NCBI GenBank assembly: GCA_002683355.1
Contig: NYTF01000007.1
Location: 8,437 to 30,619, forward strand
Reading direction: 5' to 3'
Length of the DNA: 22,183 bases
Source: Paracoccaceae bacterium
Lineage (GTDB): Bacteria > Pseudomonadota > Alphaproteobacteria > Rhodobacterales > Rhodobacteraceae
Shown here piece by piece: positions 8,076 to 16,621 of the stretch. The position numbers and the translations under genes were made by a program. The notes beneath the pieces are model-generated. The model saw only the letters and a list, made by a program, of their open reading frames with translations, did no database searches and was not told the origin of the DNA. How positions within the stretch are numbered: the first letter of the stretch is position 1; every line of letters starts with the position of its first letter.

Positions 8076-8534
8076 CTAGATATCTTTTGTCATAAAAATA
8101 CTAGTCATATTTTTTTTGTAGTCACCAAAGCTAGTGCAAAAAGTGAAGCCATTTCGTTTGTATAATCTAATCGCAGCTTCTAACTTAAGACCAGTTTCCA
8201 ATTTTAAAATCTTTAAGTCTTCGTTTTTTGCCCATTGGATGATCTTATTTAAAATTTGTTGTGCAATTCCCTGGCCTCGCATACTTTCTTTTACAAACAT
8301 GGATTTTAACTCTCCATAATCTTTTTTAATTGCCAATGCTCCACAACCAATTATTTCGCCGTTGTAATTTGCAACAAAAAATTTCACATTTTTAGCGCAT
8401 AATTCATCTGTAGATAATGCATAATTATCTTCAGCTGGAAAAAGATCTAATATTAAATTATGGCTCGCTTCTATTAATTTAGCGGCATCAGGGGCGTTTG
8501 GATTGCCTAAAGAAATCACCACCCCGTTAATCAT
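8076..8534 (-). CDS. GNAT family N-acetyltransferase in the cob operon
   Basis: This encodes 152 residues with the GNAT layout: a substrate-binding N-terminal half, the strand YNGEIIGCGALAI, strand GELKSMFV, and the acetyl-CoA pyrophosphate loop MRGQGIAQQIL (Q/R-x-x-G-x-A/G form), followed by LKLETGLKLEAAIRLYKRNGFTFC. Its closest look is to small PhnO/ElaA-like single-domain acetyltransferases. The acceptor substrate cannot be deduced. The start codon overlaps the cobW stop by 4 bases (ATGA) and its own stop touches the cobN ATG, so it is translated as part of the cobalt operon. The alternative that it is a passenger unrelated to B12 is open. Confidence 0.88.
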   Translation of the reverse strand: MINGVVISLGNPNAPDAAKLIEASHNLILDLFPAEDNYALSTDELCAKNVKFFVANYNGEIIGCGALAIKKDYGELKSMFVKESMRGQGIAQQILNKIIQWAKNEDLKILKLETGLKLEAAIRLYKRNGFTFCTSFGDYKKNMTSIFMTKDI

Positions 8535-9592
8535 ACCTTCAGCGCTTCTTCTATCGCAACTTGATCAAGACCCTTTTGACCTATAACTACTATCTTTGTT
8601 TCTCTTTTCTCTGTTTTCTGAAACATTCGGTCAAAATATGTTTCAATCCTTGGTCCAACAGCCTGGATCGTCATTCTTAAAGGTTTGCCATTAACAGCCA
8701 TAAAACCCTTTAACCTGAGAATGTCGTGCTTATTAATAACTTCTGAAACTGATTTACAAAATTCTTTGGGGTTATCAATTTCACCTATTGAGATTACAAA
8801 ACTTTGAAAATCATCGTGATCGTGGTGATCATGATCGTGGTCTTCATGATCGTGGTCTTCATGATGGTGATGATGAACTTCGTGGCGCTGCTCGATATCT
8901 TCTTCAGCCACAGCTTGTTGTCCTAATAAAACATCTGTGGGTAACATACCCATTTCAGATTTAAGTACTTGAACACCTTCTCTACTATCTTTTTTAAGCT
9001 GATTTAGCAGATCATCAATTTGAGAAGATGTCAAAAGGTCCGATTTGTTGATTACAATCATATCAGCACACGTAATTTGATCTTCAAATAACTCAGAAAG
9101 CGGCGTTTCATGATCTAAATTTTCATCAAGTTTTCGTTGGTTATCAACCGCCTCAATTGAATTAGCAAAACGACCTTCTGTTACCGCTTTCCCGTCAACA
9201 ACAGTTATAACTCCGTCCACAGTGACTCTTGTTTGAATTTCAGGCCATTTAAATGCTCGTAATAGTGGCTGTGGTAATGCCAAACCACTTGTTTCGATCA
9301 ATATATGATCAAGCTGTTTATTACGGTCTAAAAGTTTCTCTATTGTAGGGATGAAATCATCAGCAACAGTGCAACAGATACAACCATTTGATAATTCAAT
9401 TATATCCTCTTGATTGCACGCTTCATCATTGCAACCTTTCAAAATGTCACCATCAACTCCCAAATCACCGAACTCATTAATAATTAAAGCTATTTTTCTA
9501 TCGCCAGCGTTATTTATCAAATGTTTGATTAAAGTCGTTTTTCCAGCTCCTAAAAAACCAGTTATTACTGTCGTTGGTATTTTATTTAACAT
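8531..9592 (-). CDS. cobW: CobW family GTP-binding metal chaperone
   Basis: This encodes 353 residues from the ATG at 9592 (MLNKIPTTVITGF). It has P-loop GFLGAGKTT (12-20), the metal-binding CICC motif (71-74), ETSG (90-93), NKSD (182-185) and the C-terminal CobW domain (about 255-353). A His/Asp-rich loop (about 227-250) contains a run of five His and repeated HDH units. COG0523 G3E GTPases deliver metals; CobW is linked to cobalt supply for the chelatase. A longer frame reaches 9646, but MIASFNSVIDLQ ahead of the strand-P-loop start is not family-like. The chosen start leaves a 37-bp gap after the His-rich gene. Downstream it overlaps the GNAT gene by 4 bases. Confidence 0.94.
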   Translation of the reverse strand: MLNKIPTTVITGFLGAGKTTLIKHLINNAGDRKIALIINEFGDLGVDGDILKGCNDEACNQEDIIELSNGCICCTVADDFIPTIEKLLDRNKQLDHILIETSGLALPQPLLRAFKWPEIQTRVTVDGVITVVDGKAVTEGRFANSIEAVDNQRKLDENLDHETPLSELFEDQITCADMIVINKSDLLTSSQIDDLLNQLKKDSREGVQVLKSEMGMLPTDVLLGQQAVAEEDIEQRHEVHHHHHEDHDHEDHDHDHHDHDDFQSFVISIGEIDNPKEFCKSVSEVINKHDILRLKGFMAVNGKPLRMTIQAVGPRIETYFDRMFQKTEKRETKIVVIGQKGLDQVAIEEALKV

Positions 9593-9629
9593 TTTCTTTT
9601 CCCTACCATTTTGTAAGTCGATGACAGAA

Positions 9630-10103
9630 TTAAATGAAGCTATCACCTTTAATGAATTTACTATGATTGTTGCTATTCAAAGCAAGAGTGGTTTTATTAC
9701 TAACTGCTACAGAGCCCGAGTGATACCAATTACTATACAATCTACTATGCTTTATACCGTCATCGAATAAATGAACCTGGTTTTCCCCATCAGAATGATG
9801 TTTTTCTTCTTTCTCAGGACAGAAGCTTAATCCTTTTGAGATTAATAAAAGTTTCCAATTATTACTATTTTCGCTAGTGAGCTCAAGATCACGAACTATA
9901 TTCTTGTAAGTTTCTAAGGACACATAATTTGGACCCATGTCTATATTACTACTTTCCTTATGGTCATGGCTATGCTTATGCGGTGAACTGCATTCTCCAA
10001 ACTGAAGAGCTAAAATATAGCCAACACCAAACGTAAAAAAACCAAAAATTAGGGTGAAAAAAACGTATTTATTAAGAATTTTCTTTTCTCCAAAAATACC
10101 CAC
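9630..10103 (-). CDS. His-rich membrane-anchored protein of unknown function between cbtA and cobW
   Basis: This encodes 157 residues that I do not recognise. Residues 12-34 form one strongly hydrophobic helix; Lys/Glu residues precede it. Directly after it come Cys38 and HKHSHDH (42-48), then a predicted soluble part with Cys95 (SFCPEKEEKHH), a second His pair (102-103) and further His at 111, 119, 128 and 147. The chosen start is GTG at 10103, which overlaps the end of cbtA by 32 bases; no better start lies before the helix. The gene is co-directional and packed between cbtA and cobW in a B12-riboswitch operon, so a role in cobalt binding or hand-over at the inner membrane is a reasonable inference. 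No known domain supports it directly. Confidence 0.7.
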   Translation of the reverse strand: MGIFGEKKILNKYVFFTLIFGFFTFGVGYILALQFGECSSPHKHSHDHKESSNIDMGPNYVSLETYKNIVRDLELTSENSNNWKLLLISKGLSFCPEKEEKHHSDGENQVHLFDDGIKHSRLYSNWYHSGSVAVSNKTTLALNSNNHSKFIKGDSFI

Positions 10104-10746
10104 TTAAGTATCCAAGAAGAACCCAACTTGCAGCTCCAAGTGCTAATGTCCGTGATGCAAAATGACTTGCTAATTCAGGTGGGGTAGGTCCAACAAAAAA
10201 TTCTGGCTCTGGGGCACCAACAATATGGGGAACAAGTATAATAATGATACCAATTAAAACGTATGGTATTTTTTGTGAAAATGAAACTATCCATATGCCA
10301 AGGATAGTTACTAACACACAAAAGAACCACCAAATTTGGCGAGGAAATAACTCAGCAGCGGCGGCTCCTGGAAGTTCGGGCGGTAATCCAATAGCTGGAG
10401 CTAACTGAACCGCAAAGAAACCACAAACACCAAAAAGGATAGATCTCACATTATCTATCTTCAAGTTGAGAGAAGAAGCGTATGCTATCAATGATACTAA
10501 AATAAGAGCGTAGCCAGTGTAGATTAGAGCACTAAATAAAATGCTCAAACCATTACGTTGAAAGTCAAATGCACTATTGTGATGGGCACCTTGGGAATTA
10601 TTCTCACCAAAATGTGTTAAACTGCCAGTCTCATACAACTCAGCGTGTAAAAGAATTGGCTGTACATAAATTAACTGTAATAGTGCTGAAACCACACCAA
10701 CGATAAACCCCGCAAATAGGGCTGTTATAATAATTTTTTTAAACAT
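10072..10746 (-). CDS. cbtA: CbtA family cobalt transporter subunit
   Basis: This encodes a 224-residue inner-membrane protein with about five hydrophobic helices: MFKKIIITALFAGFIVGVV at the start, then near residues 65-90, 98-115, 131-155 and 160-175, plus one close to the C-terminus. Family motifs are present: APAIGLPPELPGAAAAEL, PRQIWWFFCV and PHIVGAPEP followed by PPELASHFASR. CbtA together with CbtB is a predicted cobalt importer found under B12 riboswitches. It lies 109 bp downstream of cbtB, and its end overlaps the next gene by 32 bases. Confidence 0.93.
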   Translation of the reverse strand: MFKKIIITALFAGFIVGVVSALLQLIYVQPILLHAELYETGSLTHFGENNSQGAHHNSAFDFQRNGLSILFSALIYTGYALILVSLIAYASSLNLKIDNVRSILFGVCGFFAVQLAPAIGLPPELPGAAAAELFPRQIWWFFCVLVTILGIWIVSFSQKIPYVLIGIIIILVPHIVGAPEPEFFVGPTPPELASHFASRTLALGAASWVLLGYLSGYFWRKENS

Positions 10747-10804
10747 GAAACATCTCGCTATAATCTAAAAGCAGACAAATAATTAATGAGTAAAAAACAT
10801 ACCA

Positions 10805-10821
10805 ATTAAGATATTCTTAAT
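10805..10821. repeat. AT-rich inverted repeat between cbtB and cbtA
   Basis: ATTAAG-N5-CTTAAT forms a 6-bp perfect inverted repeat in the 109-bp gap between cbtB and cbtA. It has no GC core or T-run typical of a terminator. It could be an operator or mRNA processing stem, or chance in AT-rich DNA. Confidence 0.3.
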
Positions 10822-10855
10822 CATGAATAACTTGCTGTTGTTAATTCAATAAACC

Positions 10856-11026
10856 TTAGTGGCAGGGAAACCCAGCTGTGTGACGCACATCGTGTGCTGC
10901 ATCATGAAGTGCGCTGCCTTGAACGTGACCTGACACAGTAATGATAGCTAGACCTAAAAGGGCTGCACCAATCATACTTAAAAAAGTTGATTTGATTTCT
11001 AAATTATTTTTTGTAGCTGTTATCAT
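10856..11026 (-). CDS. cbtB: CbtB family cobalt transporter subunit
   Basis: This encodes 56 residues with one transmembrane helix (about 21-34, AALLGLAIITVSGHVQG) and the short periplasmic His-rich tail HDAAHDVRHTAGFPCH that ends the protein, the standard CbtB signature of a likely metal-binding end. The start at 11026 (MITATKNN) is set by a strong Shine-Dalgarno, TAAAGGAG (11033-11040); an in-frame ATG at 11047 lies upstream of that site and inside the riboswitch hairpin, so I reject it. It is the first gene after the cobalamin riboswitch. An AT-rich palindrome lies in the following gap (10805-10821). Confidence 0.92.
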   Translation of the reverse strand: MITATKNNLEIKSTFLSMIGAALLGLAIITVSGHVQGSALHDAAHDVRHTAGFPCH

Positions 11027-11040
11027 TTTTTTCTCCTTTA

Positions 11041-11056
11041 CCGTCACACCCGACAG
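11041..11056 (-). promoter_or_regulatory. candidate expression-platform hairpin of the cobalamin riboswitch
   Basis: On the minus strand CTGTC pairs with GACGG around the loop GGGTGT, and the cbtB Shine-Dalgarno begins immediately afterwards (11040 downward). This is the place where cobalamin riboswitches place the hairpin that forms a kissing contact with the aptamer and hides the ribosome binding site. No T-run follows, so control is probably on translation. Confidence 0.55.
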
Positions 11057-11069
11057 TTTGATTTTTCAT

Positions 11070-11275
11070 TCATGCTCTGGCTGGTCTCCTGACTTGCGTT
11101 TCTAGGCTCTCCCCAACCTTCCCAGCTTTCGCCAGTGGTAATTTGGGGGAACTCTCCGCATACAGTCGCGGGGGCGGTTGAGGCATCAGGTCCCGGTTCA
11201 CGGTTGACCTTAACAACATTCCCATTTAATCCCCATAAGCTTTGCTCGTTTGTGGGGAACCTTTGCCGTTCCTTT
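11070..11275 (-). promoter_or_regulatory. adenosylcobalamin (B12) riboswitch
   Basis: Read on the minus strand, the leader shows the cobalamin aptamer landmarks in order: a CCCCA/TGGGG stem with ATTAAATGGGAAT, GTGAACCGGGACCTGATGCC, the core CCCCGCGACTGTATGCGGAG, the ACCACTGG/CTGGGAAGG arm, GAGCC, and the B12 box AAGTCAGGAGACCAGCC (about 11078-11096). It senses adenosylcobalamin and would shut down cbtB and the genes behind it. The aptamer occupies most of the 437-bp stretch between cbtB and smc; the remainder holds the divergent promoters. Confidence 0.95.
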
Positions 11276-11364
11276 GTGCGCAGTTAAGGTAAGGGACGTC
11301 AAGTAGATATACGACATAACGATTACTTTAACCGGCTTTTTATTTTCAAATCCAAATAAAGTTA

Positions 11365-11393
11365 TTAGACAATATATCAATATGTTGTATAAA
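11365..11393 (+). promoter_or_regulatory. candidate sigma-70 type promoter of smc
   Basis: TTAGAC (11365-11370) and TATAAA (11388-11393) are separated by 17 bases, about 90 bp before the smc start. The match is partial and the region is AT-rich, so this is tentative. Confidence 0.35.
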
Positions 11394-11484
11394 GGTAGAA
11401 GTAGGTCGCGATATCGTGTATGGTAAAAAACGTGTATTTTACGAAAAATAAACTAGGAATATTATAATAAATGGCAGGTACGTT

Positions 11485-14400
11485 TTGCGATTTTCACGGC
11501 TAAGGCTAAATGGATTTAAAAGTTTTGTAGATCCAATTGATCTTTTAATTACAGACGGTTTAACTGGAGTGGTTGGCCCAAACGGATGTGGTAAATCAAA
11601 TTTATTGGAAGCTCTGAGGTGGGTAATGGGTGAAAATAGGCCTAAATCCATGCGTGGAAGTGGAATGGAAGATGTAATATTTGCAGGAGCCGCAACAAGA
11701 CCAGCACGTAATTTTGCCGAAGTCTCAATACACATTGATAACACCAATCGACTTGCACCCTCTCACTTTAATAATCAAGATACCTTAGAGATTGTGAGGC
11801 GTATAACAAGAGACGCGGGATCAGCCTATAAATCAAATGGTAAAGATATTAGGGCACGAGATATTCAAATGCTATTTGCTGATGCTTCCACTGGGTCACA
11901 TTCTCCAGCTCTAGTAAGACAAGGTCAGATTGCCGAACTAATAAACGCGAAGCCAAAGTCTCGGCGCAGAATACTTGAAGAAGCCGCAGGAATTTCCGGA
12001 TTATATCAAAGACGCCATGAAGCAGAATTAAAGCTTAATGCAGCCGAACAAAATTTAGCCCGAGTCGAAGACGTTTTAGAGCAATTAAAAAACCAACTTA
12101 GCACCCTTGCTCGTCAAGCCAAACAAGCAATTAGATACAGAGAGATAAGTGAAGAACTTAGAATCTCTGAAGGAACTTTATTATATGGTCGTTGGAAGGA
12201 AGCTGATCTAGCTTTAATCCATGCCACGGCGGAATTAACAAACTGTGTTAAGACTGCCGCAAACGCTCAGTCAACAGCACTAAAAATTACAAAAGAACGC
12301 GAAATTGCAGAAAATAAAATACCACCATTGCGTGAAAAAGAAGCTACTTCTAGTGCTCTTTTCCAAAGATTAAATATTCAAAATGAGACTTTAAAAACTG
12401 AAACTGAAAGAGCACATCAAACTATCGAAGTACTTCAAACCCAAACAACCCAATTGGGAAGTGATATAAGTCGAGAAGAAGCTTTAAATCGAGATGCAGA
12501 AAATACAATAAAAATATTAGAAGACGAACAAGACAGATTGAATATTGAGCTTAGTGGATTTGAAGATAGATTAGTTACAGCAGAGCAAAATGCACGCAAT
12601 GCTGCTGATATATTAAAAAACGAAGAAGCCAAGTTTGACGAAAAAAATGAGGATATTGCAAGATTGTCAGCAAGGCACCAATCGGTACAAAGGCTTATTC
12701 AAGATTCAGAGCAGATGCTCAGACGAAACGAGGAAGAACTTACAAAAGCAAAGGGGTTGGTAGCTTCATCAGAGAAAAATTTAGAGCAAGCATTATCCGA
12801 TTTTGAGCAAAGCAAAAAAGATCAATCAGAGCTTATAAAAAAAGCTGAAGCAGCCGAGAGAAATCTGATTGCCGCTGAAAATAATAGAACTCAGATTCAG
12901 GAACGTGAGGCAATTGCAAGAGCTGAAAAATCTGAAGCTGAGGGATCAGTAAGCACCTTAAGAGCAGAAGTTACAACTCTTGAAAAAATGCTTGAAAGAG
13001 ACACAAATGAAAATGAGCGTCTATTAGATAAAATTGATGTAACTGAGGGATATGAAACTGCACTTGGCGCAGCATTAGCAGATGATTTGAGTTTACCAGA
13101 AGTTAGAGATTCTGGTTTAAGTGGATGGTTTTTACTGCCAACATATAAAACAGGAATATCTTTGCCAAAAGGAGTTAAATCTCTAAATGAATTTGTTAAT
13201 GTTCCAGAAGTCCTCGCTAGACGAATATCACAAATTGGATTAGTTGACCAAGCTCAAGGTCATAAATTACAAACTTTATTAGAACCAGGGCAGAGGTTAG
13301 TTTCCAAAGAGGGGGATTTATGGCGTTGGGATGGCTATTCCGCGCGCTCAGAAGATGCACCAGGATCTGCAGCGTTGAAACTAAAACAGATTAATAGACT
13401 TGCTGTGTTGAAACAAGATTTAGATGAGTCAAACGCACTAGCAGAAGGTTCCAAAAGGGCCCACGAATTACTTCACAGTGAATTAAACATAGCAACAGAA
13501 GTCGACAGAACCGCACGTGAAAATAGACGAAAAGCAGACAACGACTTAACTGAAAATAACAGAAGTTTATCAAGAAGTGAGTCTGACCGTGATATAGCTA
13601 TTGGAAAGTTAGAAAACTGGAAATTAGCTCTATCACGTTTTCAAGAGGCTGCCTCAAGCAACAAAAATGACATACAAGATGCAGAAAAATCTTTTAAAAA
13701 ATTAGAGGACTTAGAATTAGCAAGATCCGAATTAGAGGATTTGAAAATCTTAGTCGAAACAGCAAGAATCAACATGATCGCTGAAAGATCAAGTCACGAT
13801 GAGATAAGACGAAAGGGAGAAAATCGAAATCGAAGAATTATTGAAATCACTCAAGAGCTCAACAATTGGCGACAAAGATTGATAACAGCTGAAGAGCGCA
13901 TAAACGATTTAATAATTAGGAAGAAAGAATGTGAGGCGGAACTAAAAAATGCTAAAAACGCTCCAGAAGATATTCGCCACAAAAGTGAATTACTTCTGAA
14001 AGAAATGGGAATTGCAGAAAAAAAGTGTGAAGAAGCAACTAATATTTTAACTAATAGTGAAACTGAACTGCGTGAAATTGAAGTTACAGAGAGAAAGTCT
14101 GAACGCTTTGCTTCAGATGCTAGAGAAGCACGAGCTCGTGCCGAGGCAATTTCAGAAGGAGCACAAACCACTTTGGACGCTGCATATTCGAGAATTACAG
14201 AAGAATTAGATTCAACTCCACAAGATCTACTAGAAAAATTAAACATTGATCCAAGAAATTTACCAGAGGCGGAAAAAGTAGATAATGATGTTCAAAGATT
14301 AAAAAGGCAGAGAGATGCATTAGGTGCAGTTAATCTTCGAGCAGAAGAAGATTCAAATGAGGTGAAGAAAGAATTTGAAACTTTAGACAGTGAAAGCTCA

Positions 14401-14940
14401 GACCTCAAAGAAGCAATAGGTAAACTTAGGGATGGAATCTCAAGCTTAAACTCAGAAGGTCGAGAGCGACTACTTTCAGCATTTGATGAAGTTAATAAGA
14501 ACTTCGGAGTGCTATTTAAACATCTTTTTGGTGGCGGTGAAGCTAGTTTGATGCTGGTGGAAAGCGATGATCCACTTGAAGCAGGATTAGAGATTATGTG
14601 TCAACCACCAGGAAAAAAATTAAGTACTTTATCTCTGCTCTCAGGAGGGGAGCAAACTCTAACGGCATTATCTTTAATATTTGCAGTTTTCTTAGCAAAC
14701 CCGTCACCGATTTGTGTTCTCGATGAAGTCGATGCGCCATTAGATGATGCTAATGTAACGAGGTTCTGCGATCTTTTAGATGAAATGACCAAAAGAACTG
14801 ATACTAGATTTTTAATAATTACTCATCATGCCGTCACAATGGCTCGCATGGATCGGCTTTTTGGCGTTACAATGGCAGAGCCAGGAGTGAGCCAATTAGT
14901 TTCTGTTGACTTGAAAAATGCAGAAAAATTGGTTGCCTGA
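11485..14940 (+). CDS. smc: chromosome segregation protein SMC
   Basis: This encodes 1151 residues, the normal SMC length. It has the N-terminal ATPase half with Walker A GPNGCGKSN (31-39) and FAGAATRPARNFAEV; a coiled coil (about 165-500); the hinge (about 515-640, containing GYETALGAALADDL); a second coiled coil (about 640-960); and the C-terminal half with signature LSGGEQ (1052-1057) and Walker B VLDEVDAP (Asp1080, Glu1081). SMC dimers organise and segregate the chromosome with ScpA and ScpB. The start is TTG at 11485, giving MRFSRLRLNGFKSF as in relatives; AGGT lies 5 bases upstream, and the nearby ATG at 11471 is out of frame. The stop is 18 bp from the convergent serA stop. Confidence 0.97.
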   Translation: MRFSRLRLNGFKSFVDPIDLLITDGLTGVVGPNGCGKSNLLEALRWVMGENRPKSMRGSGMEDVIFAGAATRPARNFAEVSIHIDNTNRLAPSHFNNQDTLEIVRRITRDAGSAYKSNGKDIRARDIQMLFADASTGSHSPALVRQGQIAELINAKPKSRRRILEEAAGISGLYQRRHEAELKLNAAEQNLARVEDVLEQLKNQLSTLARQAKQAIRYREISEELRISEGTLLYGRWKEADLALIHATAELTNCVKTAANAQSTALKITKEREIAENKIPPLREKEATSSALFQRLNIQNETLKTETERAHQTIEVLQTQTTQLGSDISREEALNRDAENTIKILEDEQDRLNIELSGFEDRLVTAEQNARNAADILKNEEAKFDEKNEDIARLSARHQSVQRLIQDSEQMLRRNEEELTKAKGLVASSEKNLEQALSDFEQSKKDQSELIKKAEAAERNLIAAENNRTQIQEREAIARAEKSEAEGSVSTLRAEVTTLEKMLERDTNENERLLDKIDVTEGYETALGAALADDLSLPEVRDSGLSGWFLLPTYKTGISLPKGVKSLNEFVNVPEVLARRISQIGLVDQAQGHKLQTLLEPGQRLVSKEGDLWRWDGYSARSEDAPGSAALKLKQINRLAVLKQDLDESNALAEGSKRAHELLHSELNIATEVDRTARENRRKADNDLTENNRSLSRSESDRDIAIGKLENWKLALSRFQEAASSNKNDIQDAEKSFKKLEDLELARSELEDLKILVETARINMIAERSSHDEIRRKGENRNRRIIEITQELNNWRQRLITAEERINDLIIRKKECEAELKNAKNAPEDIRHKSELLLKEMGIAEKKCEEATNILTNSETELREIEVTERKSERFASDAREARARAEAISEGAQTTLDAAYSRITEELDSTPQDLLEKLNIDPRNLPEAEKVDNDVQRLKRQRDALGAVNLRAEEDSNEVKKEFETLDSESSDLKEAIGKLRDGISSLNSEGRERLLSAFDEVNKNFGVLFKHLFGGGEASLMLVESDDPLEAGLEIMCQPPGKKLSTLSLLSGGEQTLTALSLIFAVFLANPSPICVLDEVDAPLDDANVTRFCDLLDEMTKRTDTRFLIITHHAVTMARMDRLFGVTMAEPGVSQLVSVDLKNAEKLVA

Positions 14941-14958
14941 GTAGTGAATATTTATTTT

Positions 14959-16557
14959 CTAGGTGAATGTATCAAATTCTAAAACACTAACTTGATTAAA
15001 TACACCTGTTTTTAAAAGCTTACCTTGTACTGTGTCATCAAGTGGCGCGTCTAAATACAGCAAAGCAATTGCCTCACCACCAACTTCCGAACGGCCTAAA
15101 GTAAAATTGGCAATGTTAACACCATTATCAGAAAGAGTTTTACCCAAAATCCCTATAATGCCTGGGGTGTCTACGTTGGTTGTGTATAGCATATGTTGAC
15201 CCACCTCAGCATCGATATTAATGCCTTTGATTTGAATGAATCTAGGCTTATTATCGCTAAAAACTGTGCCGGCAACTGACCGTTCTCTAGATGCTGTTAC
15301 TATGGTTACTTTAATATAAGCTTCAAAAACACCACTTTTATCTTGTGTAGTTGTTGAAATTTTAACGCCTCTATCTTTTGCCACGATAGGTGCAGAAACC
15401 ATGTTAACATCTGGATTTGAAATACTCATTATTCCAGAAATTGCTGCACAATTTAACGCATCAAGGTTCATTGATGAAACTACGCCATCGTATAAAATAT
15501 TTATTGCCTTTATTGGCTCTTGAGTAAGCTGACCAACAAATTTTCCAAGATGGGTAGCCAGAAGCAACCAAGGATTCATAATCTTGGCCTCCTCGGCTGT
15601 TATTGAAGGCATATTTAAAGCGTTTGTAACAGCTCCTGTTAGTAAATAATCACTTAACTGCTCAGCTACTTGGATAGCAACATTTTCCTGAGCTTCGGTA
15701 GTAGCAGCTCCCAAATGTGGAGTACAAACAACATTTGGTAAATTAAATAATGGACTATTAATAGCTGGCTCTTCAGAAAAAACATCAAATGCTGCTCCCG
15801 CCACTCTTCCCTCTTTTATAGCTATTGCTAGTGCTTGCTCATCAACAAGGCCTCCTCTAGCGCAGTTTATAATACGAACCCCAGTTTTTAATTTTCTAAT
15901 ATTTTCTGCACTCAAGATATTTCGAGTTTGATCTGTTAATGGTACGTGTAAAGTTATGAAATCTGACTGATGTAATAATTGATCCAACTCAACTTTCTCA
16001 ACACTTAAGTTTTTAGCTTTCTCTTCACTTAAAAAAGGATCATAAGCTAAAACTTTCATTTTTAGCGCTCGTGCCCGATCACAGAAAACACCCCCAATAT
16101 TTCCAGCGCCAATAACACCGACTATCTTATTAGTAAGCTCAACCCCCATAAATTTTGACTTTTCCCACTTGCCCGCCTGGGTTGATGCATTCGCTTCTGG
16201 GATCTGACGAGCTACAGAAAACATCATCGCAATAGCATGTTCAGCCGTGGTAATCATATTGCCAAAAGGTGTGTTCATCACAATAATACCCCTTTTCGAG
16301 GCCTCTGCCCTATCAATATTGTCTACCCCAATACCTGCGCGGCCGATCACCTTTAATTTTCTTGCCTGCTTTAAGATATTTGGTGTTACCTTTGTTGCCG
16401 AACGAATAGCCAAGCCATCATAATCACCAATTCGAGCAGCAAGAGCTTTTTTATCCTTGCCAAGATCAGGCTCAAAATCAACATCTATTCCTCTATCTTT
16501 AAAAATTTTAATCGCTGCTGGACTCAATTTATCTGATACTAATACTCTTGGAGCCAT
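14959..16557 (-). CDS. serA: D-3-phosphoglycerate dehydrogenase, long form
   Basis: This encodes 532 residues: the substrate-binding domain, an NAD-binding Rossmann domain with GAGNIGG (150-156), and the catalytic residues Arg234 (NCARGG), Glu263 and His281 (PHLGA). An intervening (ASB) domain (about 320-450) follows, then a C-terminal ACT domain (VDTPGIIGILGKTLSDNGVN region, about 460-532). It oxidises 3-phosphoglycerate to 3-phosphohydroxypyruvate, the first step of serine synthesis; the ACT domain suggests allosteric control. It lies 64 bp downstream of serC on the same strand, so the two are probably one transcript under the serC leader. AAAGAG precedes the ATG. Confidence 0.97.
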   Translation of the reverse strand: MAPRVLVSDKLSPAAIKIFKDRGIDVDFEPDLGKDKKALAARIGDYDGLAIRSATKVTPNILKQARKLKVIGRAGIGVDNIDRAEASKRGIIVMNTPFGNMITTAEHAIAMMFSVARQIPEANASTQAGKWEKSKFMGVELTNKIVGVIGAGNIGGVFCDRARALKMKVLAYDPFLSEEKAKNLSVEKVELDQLLHQSDFITLHVPLTDQTRNILSAENIRKLKTGVRIINCARGGLVDEQALAIAIKEGRVAGAAFDVFSEEPAINSPLFNLPNVVCTPHLGAATTEAQENVAIQVAEQLSDYLLTGAVTNALNMPSITAEEAKIMNPWLLLATHLGKFVGQLTQEPIKAINILYDGVVSSMNLDALNCAAISGIMSISNPDVNMVSAPIVAKDRGVKISTTTQDKSGVFEAYIKVTIVTASRERSVAGTVFSDNKPRFIQIKGINIDAEVGQHMLYTTNVDTPGIIGILGKTLSDNGVNIANFTLGRSEVGGEAIALLYLDAPLDDTVQGKLLKTGVFNQVSVLEFDTFT

Positions 16558-16621
16558 TTTATACTCTTTCTTTACATCTAATTTAATTTTTTCATTATTT
16601 TCTAATCTTGAGCTATTAATA

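Noticed and set aside
8810..8885. Tandem-like repeat of GTGATC/ATGATCGTGGTCTTC units
   Set aside because: This is the codon repetition of the His/Asp-rich loop of CobW, not an independent DNA repeat or CRISPR-like array.
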